Source: Leptodactylus fallax
Taxonomy: Eukaryota > Chordata > Amphibia > Anura > Leptodactylidae
Length of the DNA stretch: 64,000 nt
Direction of reading: 5' to 3'
Assembly: GCA_947044405.1 (NCBI GenBank)
Contig: CAMRHE010000506.1
Coordinates: 864,001 to 928,000, forward strand
The notes under the pieces were generated by a model. It was not told the DNA's origin. It searched no databases and saw only the letters and a program-made list of their open reading frames with translations. The number at the start of each line of letters is the position of its first letter. Positions within the stretch are counted from its first letter, which is position 1. Shown here piece by piece: positions 49,816 through 61,471 of this stretch. The translations under genes were made by a program, and so were the position numbers.

Positions 49816-50090
49816 AGGGATTCTCCGGCAAACACATTTATGATTAAAACTACCCAGCAGGCTGCAAGGAAACAAAATGGAGCATACTGACCTCTCACCA
49901 ATCCAGCGTCACTCCAGTTCTGCTGCCTAGTCCCTCAATAGTCTTTACCTACTGGTGTTCTTGGCACAAAGGCAATGCCTGGAGATGCATACCCAGCCAA
50001 TGACGGGCTGCAATGTGTGTTGAGAGATACCAGTAAATAAATACAAGTAGAACTGGATCAGGGGCCATTTTAATTTCCTGGACAAACACT
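49816..50090. mobile_element. TTAA-target MITE 2 of a cluster, sharing a TTAA with MITE 1
   Basis: The left TTAA (49812-49815) is the same four bases as the right TTAA of MITE 1; the right TTAA is 50091-50094. The ends AGGGATTCTCCGGCAAA and TTTCCTGGACAAACACT are an imperfect inverted match. Confidence 0.55.
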
Positions 50091-50200
50091 TTAAAAGCAG
50101 GGCCCTACTTTGCAGTGACTGTAAATGCCGCGGTTGCGGTGGCTGCGTTTCAGCCACGGCCAAACTGCAGCATTTAAGCCACATGGGGCCCCGGCCTTAA

Positions 50201-50365
50201 AGGGAATCTGTCACCAAATTTATGCTGCCTTATAAGGAAGTGACAGACATAGTGAGTAAAAATGCATATTTCACAAAAAATACCACACAAGTAGACATAA
50301 CAGTCACTGCCCTGAATTCAGCATGTCTGTCACTACCATGCATGATGGCATAGTGACAGATTCCT
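50201..50365. mobile_element. TTAA-target MITE 3 of a cluster
   Basis: It is flanked by TTAA at 50197-50200 and 50366-50369. The ends AGGGAATCTGTCACC and AGTGACAGATTCCT are inverted. Between MITE 2 and MITE 3 lies a GC-rich palindromic segment (50100-50196, with TGCCGCGGTTGCGG and GCTGCGTTTCAGCCACGGCC). Confidence 0.7.
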
Positions 50366-50611
50366 TTAATTTTTATGTGAAAATTTGTTATAAACAAACC
50401 TGGTCCCGGCCCTCAGCAAAGACTGGGGCTTTCTGTAACTGGTGACACATTGCTTGCAATGAAACAAGCAGTGATGAAGCCAGCATATACTGACTGACAT
50501 ATAATCTCAGATTAGGAAGGGGAATGTTTGAGTGATGCATAAAGCAAAGAAAAAGAATCAGTTTTTCTTGAGGTTTACCCTTATATATTCTTATATTCAT
50601 GTGACTAAGTA

Positions 50612-52530
50612 TAGAGGACTACCAACCCTACCATAAAACTAGCCAACATAGAGGACTACCAACTCTACCATAATACTAGCAAATGTAGAGGACTACCAAA
50701 CCTACTGTAATAATACTAGCGAACGTAGAGAACTTCCAACCCTGCTGTAATAATACTAACAAACATAGAGGACTACCAAACCTACTGTAATAATACTAGT
50801 AAACGTAGATGACTACCAAACCTACCATAATACTAGCGAATGTAGAAGACTACCAACCCTACTATAATAATACTAGCGAATGTAGAGGACTACCAACTCT
50901 ACTGTAATAATACTAGGGAACGTAGAGGACTACCAAACCTACTGTAATAATACTAGTGAACGTAGAGGACTACCAAACCTACTGTAATAATACTAGCGAA
51001 CGTAGAGGACTACAAACCTACCATAATATTAGCGAATGTAGAAGACTACCAACCCTACTATAATAATACTAGCGAACGTAGAGGACTACCAACTCTACTG
51101 TAATAATACTAGGGAACGTAGAGGACTACCAAACCTACTGTAATAATACTAGTGAACGTAGAGTACTACCAAACCTACTGTAATAATACTAGCGAACCTA
51201 GAGGACTACCAAACCTACCATAATACTAGCGAATGTAGAAGACTACCAACCCTACTGTAATAATACTAGCGAACGTAGAGGACTACCAAACCTACTGTAA
51301 TAATACTAGCGAACCTAGAGGACTACCAAACCTACCATAATACTAGCGAATGTAGAAGACTACCAACCCTACTATAATAATACTAGCGAACGTAGAGGAC
51401 TACCAACTGTACTGTAATAATACTAGGGAACGTAGAGGACTACCAAACCTACTGTAATAATACTAACAAACATAGAGGACTACCAAACCTACTATAATAA
51501 TACTAGCGAACCTAGAGGACTACCAAACCTACCATAATACTAGCGAATGTAGAAGACTACCAACCCTACTGTAATAATACTAGCGAACGTAGAGGACTAC
51601 CAAACCTACTGTAATAATACTAGGGAACGTAGAGGACTACCAAACCTACTGTAATAATACTAGGGAACGTAGAAGACTACCAAACCTACTGTAATAATAC
51701 TAATGAACATAGAGGACTACTAACCCTACTGTAATAATACTAATGAACATAGAGGACTACTAACCCTACTGTAATAATATTAGCGAATGTAGAGAACTTC
51801 CAAACCTACTGTGATAATACTAGAAAACGTAAAGGACTACCCAAACTACTGTAATAATACTAACAAACATAGAGGACTACCAAACCTACTATAATAATAC
51901 TAGCAAATGGAAAGGACTACCTAACCTACTGTAATAATAATACTGAACATAAAGGATTACCAAACCTACTGTAATAATAGTAGCGAACGTAGAAGACTAC
52001 TAACTCTACCATATTAGTAGTGAACGTAGAGAACTACCAACTCTACCATAATAGTAGCGAATGTAGAGGACTACCAACCCTACCATAATACTAGAGAACG
52101 TAGAAGACTAGCAAACCTACCGTAATAATAGTAGCGAACATAGAGGACTACCAACCCTACCATAATACTAGCAAACATAGAGGACTACCAAACCTACTAT
52201 AATAATACTAGCAAATGGAAAGGACTACCTAACCTACTGTAATAATAATACTGAACATAAAGGATTACCAAACCTACTGTAATAATAGTAGCGAACGTAG
52301 AAGACTACTAACTCTACCATATTAGTAGCGAACGTAGAGGACTACCAACTCTACCATAATAGTAGCGAATGTAGAGGACTACCAACCCTACCATAATACT
52401 AGAGAACGTAGAAGACTAGCAAACCTACCGTAATAATAGTAGCGAACATAGAGGACTACCAACCCTACCATAATACTAACGAACGTAGAGGACTACCAAA
52501 CCTACAGTAATACTATTGAATGTAAAGGAC
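50612..52530. repeat. 40-bp minisatellite with higher-order repeats, about 48 units
   Basis: The unit is GAGGACTACCAAACCTACTG followed by TAATAATACTAGCGAACGTA (40 bp), with 37-bp variants that lack TAA. Variant units recur in a fixed order several times between 50820 and 51600. A clear 308-bp higher-order duplication covers 51885-52192 and 52193-52500. There is no coding frame. Confidence 0.95.
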
Positions 52531-55056
52531 ATGTCAGATTTCCAGCTGTTGTTCAGCAAAAGTGGATAAATCAACTATTTCGCCAACCAAAATATAAAAT
52601 GTATGGCTGGCTTTAAACAAGTGTGAATATGGGGTCAGGAGGAATAGCTTTCAGGATAAATAACATTCAACCAACAGCTGTCAAAAGTTTATGGACATTT
52701 TTTTTTCCATTTGTCATATTTGGAGTCGGAAGGAAATTTAGATTAAGAAAATTCTGTCTCTTGTTTTTGTTTTTTTTTTGCTTTTTTTTTTAACTTATTC
52801 TGGATCAACACAGGGTTTACTAAGCAGACTTTTACAATATTATTGCATTACTATATTACTGACGGCCTGCCTACAGTGCTGGTATGTGTCACCTACGTGA
52901 GAGATGTACAGCTACTGTGACTCATACTTATACATTGTATTGTGTCAATGGGTACATGATGTACTGACGATAACCACTGTGACCTATTAATAAAATAAAG
53001 GAAAAAAAGTAAAATCTAAATTTGATATGGTCACTATTAAAACAACAACAACTGTGATTCCCTCATGCATATAATTGGGGTTTATAACATCTGATATGCA
53101 CATTGAACAGGCCGTCATGATTTATGCTTGTGTTGGGATCCATGAGTCATTGGGATCTCAGTAGAACTTTTGTTGTTTGTAACATCTAGATACTGGGAAT
53201 AAAGGACTTACCAGGAAATTCATATTTAGCGTCCAGAGTTATCTGGCAGATATTACATAGTATTATACGTGTCCTTGGTAATCAGTGTATTGCTATGCTA
53301 GTTCAGTCATCATGATGTGTTACTATAGAGTAGACATGAAGTAACAAACATACCACAGTTAATAAATATTAAGAAGAAGATGGATACTCATCAAAGAGCA
53401 TGATACGCAATTCTTGGACGTAACGGTTGCTGGAAGGCTATCAAAGTCTTACTTCTCCTGTATTTGGCTAAAAAGTAAAACCTTCCTGTCAACGGTATTA
53501 GTAACTGTAAAAATATCTGCATAATTAATAAGGTTATGATACTACAAAAGTCCATTGAGATCAATTGGAATCAATTAGAAGTTATGAAACTATGAGCGTA
53601 GATCCAATAGAAGCTATGACAAAACGTACAGCTTGTGAACGGATGGTCTGGACCATGGAATCCTTTCTTATCTAAAATTGGCCAAACACCTCAAACAGCT
53701 GTTAACCAAATGCTTCTTCAGCAGACAGCTATTCCATCCAACCCTCGTATACACATGCATGCTCAATTTGGGTGAGCACACATGCACTTTCAATAAGGGC
53801 AGGGGAGTATAGCATTTAAAGACACCTTTGGTGGTGACTTATCTTTTCTAAGAACAAGTAGATCAGGTGTGTTGAATTCCAAGAGAAAGTCAGGACACCT
53901 CCATATACTTTAGATGATTGGCCAGACATTGGCAGGTTTGGCTGACATTAACCTAATTTGTACGGTAATCTTAAAATGATCTGATGTCTAGATAACAAAT
54001 AAGCACCCATGATTCATTCAAGGTTAAGGACTTCTTATAGGGGCAAGGTAAAATAGTTGAGATGCAGTTGACAGTATAACAAGTAATCATAGGGTCCTGT
54101 AGGAAAACTTGGAATGAACCTCACCTCCACATGACCAACTATAGCAACAAGAGAGTGCAAGATAAGTAAAGCTTATGATTATTTTGGTCTCCTCCATGGG
54201 TAAGATTGGCCCATCGAAGTACCGGAGGAATCTCCAGTAAGCCAACATAATGATGGGGTCCTAATACAATAGAATCCCAAAGGTCAACTTGATTTAAGAC
54301 ATCATAACTTGGCCTTATGGTCTATTTGATACATAAAAAACTTATCAGATCAAATTGTGGAAGTGTCTCGTATTTCGACTCATAACAACAAAGGTCTCAA
54401 AATCACTTCTGACGGTGGGCTGAATTGTCCCTAGTCCGACACTGCCTCCACTTTCTTGTGTCCTCTCACTCTTTGCTTGGTCTCCTGGAGATCTACATTC
54501 AATTTTGACTCCCTTTCAATAACCATAGTCATCACTACCCTCAGCTTACTCTAAGCGGAGATGAGCCATTATAGATCCTGGACTACACAGGACAGGAGCT
54601 GCCCAAGTATTTCTTGCATAGGTAGATAAGGTGCCCATAAACATTAGACTACAATTGATGGACAATTTCGAACAATTGACAGAACAAGAACCATCATTTA
54701 CCAAGAACAATCATTTCAGGTGACCAGTGACAGACCTCCATCTTGTCAAGAAAGGTCATTGGAAGAACATTCCCAAAGTCATAAGTAAACAGGTATAGAT
54801 GTCATTTGCAGATTCCCAAAACTAACTTGCTAGTTAGGCAAACCCCAACGGTGGAGAATCAGCATGTCCAGGGTAGCTTGAGCAATTGCCAAAGTGTCTC
54901 AGGATGAGATGTAAAAGCGGCAAATATATTATCAGCTACAGTATATTACCTTGTGCATTTCACGGTCCACTATTTTTGGATGCATAATCTTGGTGCAAAT
55001 ACAATATATACCAGCAATGAGGAGGTGTAAGATAAGTGTACCTAATATGATGAATG
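52531..55056. other. No gene recognised; dispersed-repeat copy near 53800-53960
   Basis: Positions 53837-53881 are identical over 45 bp to 56362-56406, and GATGATTGGCCAGACATTGG (53919) parallels 23868. These are members of a dispersed repeat that I cannot classify. T homopolymers occur at 52765-52790. No exon is supported. Confidence 0.4.
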
Positions 55057-55176
55057 CAGGGGTATAGCTATAGGGGGTGCAGAGTTAATAGTTGTTATCA
55101 GATACCTTACACAAGGTAGGTAGGGGCCCCATTACAGATTTTGCATTGGGGCCATAAGCTTCAAGTTACGCCTCTT
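55057..55176. mobile_element. Short hAT-type MITE, CAGGGG..TAACTA family
   Basis: The left end CAGGGGTATAGCTATAGGGG and right end AAGTTACGCCTCTTG are inverted relatives of the ends of the 37523-38421 element. The interior has GGGGCCCCATTACAG and GCATTGGGGCC. I could not find a convincing target duplication. Confidence 0.55.
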
Positions 55177-56414
55177 GAGACATACTAGTATTAAAACAAT
55201 CTCCTAAATTATGTAATGAAGATCCTCAATTTAAGAACTAAGTCTCATTACAATTACAGACATGAGCTTATATAACCAGATAAATTCATGTTAAAAATGG
55301 TACAAAGAAATGAGCGCTTGTCTGCAGTCATGAGAAACAGCCGCCATGTACAGCACAGTACACCACACTACTATACAGTGCCTTGTAAGCAGTAAAATAC
55401 TTCCTGTACTACACGTAAAGGTCTCTTTCCATCAATGGTGATGAAGAGTTTCAAAAATCCAGAAGGATATAGTGTCCTGTTCTGTGAATATGAAAATAAT
55501 GGCTACTATTTTTTCACTTTCATGCATTGCTAGATATGGTCCTTTTTGACAAATAAGTCATCCAACAGCATTTTCTGGAAAATTTCTTAAACTAAAAATT
55601 CCCATAGGCAGCAGCTTAAGTTGTTATATAAATGTCTAGAAAGTCTATTGAGAACAGCAATATCCCCAGTGTGCTATTAATGTTGGTCAACACATTGAGG
55701 TCTATGCTTGTACGGGCCCACCAGATTATCAAAGCGCCACGAGGCCAGGCTCTGTCATGATAATAGGCCCGATCCAAGAGAAGACATTGCAGAACCCAAT
55801 CGCTAGTTCTTAGGGTTGATTTCCAAAAAATCTTTAAGACCTCATTTGTAAATCCGGTGTGTTCAATGAAAAGAAAAAAAAATGGATATGTACATTTTCT
55901 ATATCTATGGATGGTGAGCCCCATTTCCTTTGGTGAGCCCAAGCTACTCCAGTCCAACAACAACCCGAGACTGGACATACTTGAGACCATTTATAACACA
56001 ATAGGCAGCCAATAGATCATTGTAGTAATAAATATAATAATGGTAATTTGTATACTTGATATTTGCCAATGTAGTGCCAAACCAATGTGGTAGACCCCAG
56101 GTGCTCTGCATAATCGGCTCCATTGTGTGGGCATATTATATATAAGAACAGGGTTACGTATTTGTTTTTATGTACTTAGATGAATAGCTACTGTATTTAC
56201 ACAAGGAGACAATTAATTCTCACAATTTTTCATCCTAATATGTGAAGGAGCAATAAACACAATAGGAATCAGACTACAACATATACTGTCAAAGGGCCAA
56301 CGGGAAGCCTACATCTTGGAAATGTAGTTACAGTTGTCTGTCCACATAATGGCGTGTCTGTACTTATCTTTTCTAAGAACAAGTAGATCAGGTGTGTTGA
56401 ATTCCACTGTACTG
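55177..56414. other. No gene recognised
   Basis: Unassigned sequence apart from the 45-bp shared segment at 56362-56406, which directly abuts the deleted Tc1. Confidence 0.4.
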
Positions 56415-56953
56415 TACAGTGTGACCGTTTTAGGCTGGTATGGAAAAAATGCTGCAAAGTAAGAATGCTTTCAATAAAAAGTGTTAATAGTTTATTCTTG
56501 TCAATGCACACAACTGAGTGAATAAAGAAAAAAGAAATCTAAATCTCATTAATATTTGGTGTGACCTTTGCCCTTTGCCTCCCATCAATTCTTCTCGGTA
56601 CACTTACAGACAGTGTTTGGCAGGGAGTTTGTTCTAGATATCTTAAAAGAGAACTAAGCACAGATCTTCTGTTGATGTAGGCTTGCTCCAATCCTTCTGT
56701 CTCTTCATGTAATCCCAGACAGACTGGATGATGATGAGATCAGGGCTATATCTGTGGGGGCCATATCATCACTTCCAGGACTCCCCCTCCAAAGGGCAAA
56801 AGTCAAACCAAATATTGATGGGATTTAGATTTCTCATTTCTTCCTTCACTTTAAATTTTGTTAATATATAAAAATAAACAATAACATTTCTATTTCTGAA
56901 AACATTTTTACTTTGCAGCATTTTGCTACACCTGCCTAAAACTTTTGCAGTTA
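56415..56953 (-). mobile_element. Internally deleted Tc1/mariner element (about 540 bp)
   Basis: The left terminal repeat has CGTTTTAGGCTGG and AAAATGCTGCAAAGTAAGAATG and extends to AATCTAAATCT. The right terminal repeat mirrors it (GATTTAGATTTCTC ... TTTTTACTTTGCAGCATTTT ... CCTGCCTAAAACTTTTGC). Between them about 200 bp (56550-56790) is the reverse complement of a transposase C-terminus; on the minus strand VCLGLHEETEGLEQAYINRR and related fragments are visible in broken frames. The DNA-binding and catalytic regions are deleted, so the copy is non-autonomous. Confidence 0.8.
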
Positions 56954-57384
56954 AGAGGAGTTGAGCGTGCATGTCTATGGGGGTCAGAATAGCATTTGGC
57001 AGAATCAGCATTTGGTCCACACCAATGTAAAATGTCCAGCTAGCTTTCGCCATTAGGTCAACAACAGCTGTCATCCCATATTCCCCCATTAACATGTCCA
57101 CTAAGCTCAAAAAGGGAGGTAAGTGGCCTCCAGACAACCCTACCATTCTTTTTCTTTAACAGTTGAGATGTCGCTATAACCATTATATTCTAGCAATATC
57201 AGTGGAATCTGTTTACAAGTCTACTCTAATGTTCATAGTTGGTTTATTTGTTGGATTCTTCTTGGTGATCTGAACCATGGTCCAAATAGTTACATTTTGG
57301 TTACTTCCTAGTTAAATTCTATGTAGATCCTTCAGTCCAGATATGTAGCTTTGCTTATTAAAGGATTTTTCCTTTGTATATGTC
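56954..57384. other. No gene recognised
   Basis: Unassigned sequence. Confidence 0.4.
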
Positions 57385-57470
57385 ATCCATGTCTGTAAAG
57401 CGCTGCGGAATATGATGATGCTATGCAAGTAAGCATAATAAATCAATAATAATAATAATAATAATAAATC
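57385..57470 (+). mobile_element. L2/CR1-type LINE 3'-end fragment with (AAT)n tail
   Basis: GTCTGTAAAGCGCTGCGGAA followed by GATGCTATGCAAGT and an (AAT)n run matches the last bases of amphibian L2-like 3' UTRs, comparable to 29828-29892. It is extremely 5' truncated. Confidence 0.7.
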
Positions 57471-58734
57471 CATGTCATATTGGTGGTGGTCCAACAACGA
57501 GCAGCTCCATTGATCAGCTGTTTGAAGAGACTGCAGTGTTTGGACTAGTGCTGTGACCTCTTCTCTACCAACCAAGCACAGTGCCATACACTGTATCGTG
57601 GCTGTGCTTGGTATTGCAGCTCAGCTCCATTCACTTAAATGGGACTGAGCTGCAAAGAGGCTATGTTACATTGCTTGTGAAGTGAAAGCCATGTTCACCC
57701 GAGCTCCGCTCCTGCTTAGATCTGTAGGGATCCCTGGTGTCGGACTCCTGACATTCTAATATAAGGATAGGTCACCGATATATTAGTTCCAAAAACACCA
57801 TTAATAATACAAATTGTATCTTACAATTTTTTTAATCTGATCCTTTGAATTCCGTTTTCTTTATTTGTCTTCCAATGTTTTCATGAACTTTTACATATTC
57901 TCCAAAATGTTCCTACATGGACTAAATATAGATTAGTCGGGTGAGTTGAAAGACACAGTCCATCCATCCAGGACTATCAATGGCATATAGTAGAGGGGCG
58001 GCTCTGTTACATATTTGTATCGGGGCCCTGGAGCTTCATGTTACACCTCTGGTTGTGATTTGTTTATTCTCCATAGGTTATAAGATGGTAGAATACAAAT
58101 TCCTTTGGACCTAACTAAAAACAGGTGGCTATATGGAAGAAACTAAAATGGATTTTTAATACGTCATCCTAGATAAAGAAACGTGGCTGTGAGTGTTATC
58201 TACAATAGTGACAGAAGGAATTTTTTGTCATGGAAAATTCAATTTTCCATTACGTGAGTTTAAATATTTAGGGGAAAAAAAAAGCTTTATATTAAACATG
58301 TCCAACACTCATAATACAATGCAGATATTTACACAGAATGGTGGGACTGAGACCAGAAATACTTTGCAAACACTATGAAATTCTGCTTATGTAAAGCACA
58401 TTGTCACGTAGCCTACAATATTTGGGACTCAAAAAAATCGTCATTTTTTGGCCCTCAACATGTCATTTAGGCTTCAATGGAATTAAACAAAAATTCTGAT
58501 AAAAAGAAATAAAAGAATTTCCTCAGACCAAAGTGGAAAACCTGGTGCTAACATTTTAAGATTAATATGAGCACCCATTATGGTGCCAGGTATTACCATC
58601 CAGGCAGAAGAGCCTGGAGCTTATTTTCTCCACCAAGCCATGACCCATAAAGTGGACCTCTTTGTTTCAGGATAAGCTACCATGTGTGTGTACATGAGGA
58701 GAACACTGTATCTGGTCATAATATAACTTTTATT
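57471..58734. other. No gene recognised; hAT-type MITE scrap at 57990-58054
   Basis: GAGGGGCGGCTCTGTTACAT ... GGAGCTTCATGTTACACCTCT looks like a worn copy of the CAGGGGCGTAACTA MITE family. Positions 57600-57660 contain TATTGCAGCTCAGCTCCATT with an inverted partner, a common MITE interior. The remainder is unassigned. Confidence 0.4.
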
Positions 58735-59460
58735 TTGCTGTTTTAGCACTTTCCTCCTCTGCATGCTGTATTCTGTAGTTTTCATTGCTCTTGAAACTGG
58801 TGGGTAGAGACTAGCTGCCATACACTGTGAGTAGTACAGGAGAATCTGCTTATATCTGTCTCTCTCTTACTTAGAAGCCCCAGGATCATCATGCAGGGCA
58901 TATATAGAGAAGTACTGACAGGTACTGATATGAAGAAAGTGCTTTGGTTATGATAGCAGCCTTCTAGTCATCTCTAGCATCAGCCTAAGTCTAAGTTCAC
59001 ATCTGTGCCAGAGTCTCTGTGGCAGAAACCATGGAAAATCGGCAAAGAGAAAAGTCCTGCACGGAGCACTTCTCTCTCCGCCGCTTTCAGTTTGAAAATG
59101 GCAGACACCTGGCGGGCACCCGGAAGACCCCATTATGTTCATTGGGTCCTGCCGGGTGTCTGTGTATAACTTCTGTTTTAGCGGTCCATCTCTCTGTCAT
59201 TATGGTCCCCCGACAGAACCAAATGACGGAGAGAACGGCGCAGATGTGAACCTAGCCCATCTTTTTTCTATCTCCTGCTCTTCCTGCTCACTCTTCCTCC
59301 TCCCCTCTCCATAGACTTTTATAGATATGAAAACAGTGAAAGTTATTTTAGCAGAGAAAGTGGAGCAGAGAAATAGCCTGATCAGAGCCAAAAGAGAAAT
59401 TCTCACAGATAATACGTATTGCAAATTTTCTTTCTCCTGTAAGTAAACTTTGTTGGAACA
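58735..59460. repeat. Dispersed repeat shared with 48480-48960, interrupted by a MITE
   Basis: It has the same ordered markers as the other copy (CACTTTCCTCCTCTGC, GGTGGGTAGAGACTAGCTGC, GGAGAATCTGC, CAGGATCATCATG, AGAAGTACT, AGTGCTTTGGTTATGATAG). It is then split by the element at 58991-59255 and resumes with CATCTTTTTTCTATCTCCTG. Confidence 0.6.
58991..59255. mobile_element. Complete MITE (265 bp), CTAGGTTCACATCTGCGCC family
   Basis: The left end CTAAGTTCACATCTGTGCC and right end GGCGCAGATGTGAACCTAG are inverted over 19 bp with two mismatches. Inside, GGCACCCGGAAGACCCC is opposite GGGTCCTGCCGGGTGTC. It sits inside a dispersed repeat whose other copy (48480-48960) lacks it. Target duplication is unclear, so the superfamily is not assigned. 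Confidence 0.7.
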
Positions 59461-61228
59461 AAGTGCCTATTTAAGCTATGTTCACATGTGCTCCATATTT
59501 ACCATGTACTGCGGGAAAGCTCTCAAGTAATGTACACACTAAATGTGTCCATGAGGTCAGTTAGTCCAATGAAGGCCAAGGCCTTCCTCTGACCATTACT
59601 ATATATTTCAGTACAGTTGAAGTCTATTAAATTTTTTTCCAGTCAGGGGCATAACCCTTGATGGTTATAATACACTTAGCCTGCAGATTACAGGGCTCTA
59701 TTGAGTGTAAAGTTTAGTGGTTGCAGGTCTCTGTTGAGCACATAGCTTATAGATATACTTACCAACATTTTTCAGGAGACTTCCAGGAGAACAGCTGGCA
59801 AAGTGCGCCATTGAATATTTCAGGGTTAAGCCACACTCTAATTTATAATATCCCAGCAAGTGACCCTCCACCGTTTGGAATGGATCATGTCCTTTTTTGT
59901 GATGTTGGCATGTAAATGTGCTGACCATACCCCTTTTTTGTGATATGTCCAGAATCCCATCCACTTTGCAGTGACTGTAAAACGCCACACCAACCAAGTG
60001 AGGCCCGATTATCTTTGTGTTTATGTGTTTGTGTATGTGTGTGGGGGATTGGGGGTCTCAGTAAATTTACCCCAAAATAGGTTTGTGGCCGTTCAGGGTC
60101 CATGGAGGAACGGGTGGCACACGGATATCATTCATGTGCCGTCCATATTGTTTTCCCACAGACCTCTTGTTGCACACATTTGTGGCCATTTCCCCTTATC
60201 CATAGTTAAAGGCCAAGTTCCTATAAACCAACATAGGTTAATGCACATGCAATAATCTTGACATTAGCACATACAGAAAAACATGTCGATTTAACAGCGA
60301 TGACCAGTTTATATGGCTGGGACAATAACACAATTATAAGGCTCTGTTCAGATGCACATTTGGTACAGTGTTGCAGATGCCCCTTTTATGTAGATGGGCG
60401 CCTGGTTCATAACATCCATAGTCATGTTTTAATGTTTTTTATGAATCAGAAATTGACTTACAAGGTAGCTATCTATACCCTATACCTGCCTATAGGTGGC
60501 ACTAGAAAGACTGTTTCTTCCTTCCTTCGAGAAGATAAGTAATTTTGCTACTGCTTATGAGAAGTCACTTATAACATCTTGAGGTTTGGTACATCTGTAT
60601 ATATTTTCCTCAAAGTATCTTGTAGAAATAAATTAAATCAACAAAGGAAGATTGCAACACAACTAGAACTAACAACTACTTCATGTCTATGTGACAGAAA
60701 GGCCTGTTGTGTAAGTACACGGCTGTGAGCATGTGCTTGGACGTCTGACAGGCTCTTATGTCAATGGACTCCTGGCCTTGTTTATTGTCTCCAACATTAC
60801 CCGAGAGTAGATGAATATCTGCGAAGAGTCTGCTCTGAATTAATAAAATATGCAAAACAAAAAACAAAACACTTGAAAACTGCATAAATCTAATATTATT
60901 GTCATTAAGTCAGACAAACAATCACACTAGTTATGTCTCCACACCTACGGGATGACATGTGCCGTACCCGGTACTTTCTAATATCCTGTATAATAATGTG
61001 TTTCATGTATTTTTAATATGCAGATTAGTTCTTGCCCTCCCATCTCATATTGGCCAATCACAACACCATATTTCTAGGCCCACCCATTCTTCTGGAGGAA
61101 ACCTAATTTTCATATTTTTTCCCCATGGTGCCGTGCCTGTCTGTAAGTCTCCATACACCAGCTGGACTTCTTCTATGAAACCAGTATCACCTCCCTCCAC
61201 CCTAGATATGCATTTCCAAGATAGTTAA
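59461..61228. other. No gene recognised
   Basis: CAGGGGCATAACCCTTGATG at 59643 is a lone end of the CAGGGGCGTAAC MITE family. Nothing else could be assigned. Confidence 0.4.
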
Positions 61229-61467
61229 AGGGTTTATCTGATTTAGACAACCCCATTGTAGACTGGAGTCGCCCTGAGGCATGTGAATTGTGGAGGATTT
61301 CTATTAGGAGACCTGCAATTCATTGGTTTACATGCATGTGGTTGTAGGGGTGAGGGTGAGATGTTTGCTGTACTCCGCGCCTACCACCTACTGATTGTGT
61401 GGTTTTGAAGGTTACCATGTTACCATCCAGTTATGAGAAATAGCCCATAACCAATCCAACAATCCCT
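61229..61467. mobile_element. Probable TTAA-target MITE
   Basis: TTAA at 61225-61228 and 61468-61471 flank ends AGGGTTTATCTGATT and AATCCAACAATCCCT, an imperfect inverted match of about 10 in 15 bases. The interior is unassigned. Confidence 0.4.
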
Positions 61468-61471
61468 TTAA

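Noticed and set aside
50612..52530. Regular repeat spacing suggestive of a CRISPR array.
   Set aside because: There are no unique spacers; the whole 37-40-bp unit repeats in tandem, and the context is eukaryotic.
56492..56820. Possible exon-like segment with ATTTGGTGTGACC and following text.
   Set aside because: It is the reverse complement of a Tc1 transposase C-terminus between matching terminal repeats.
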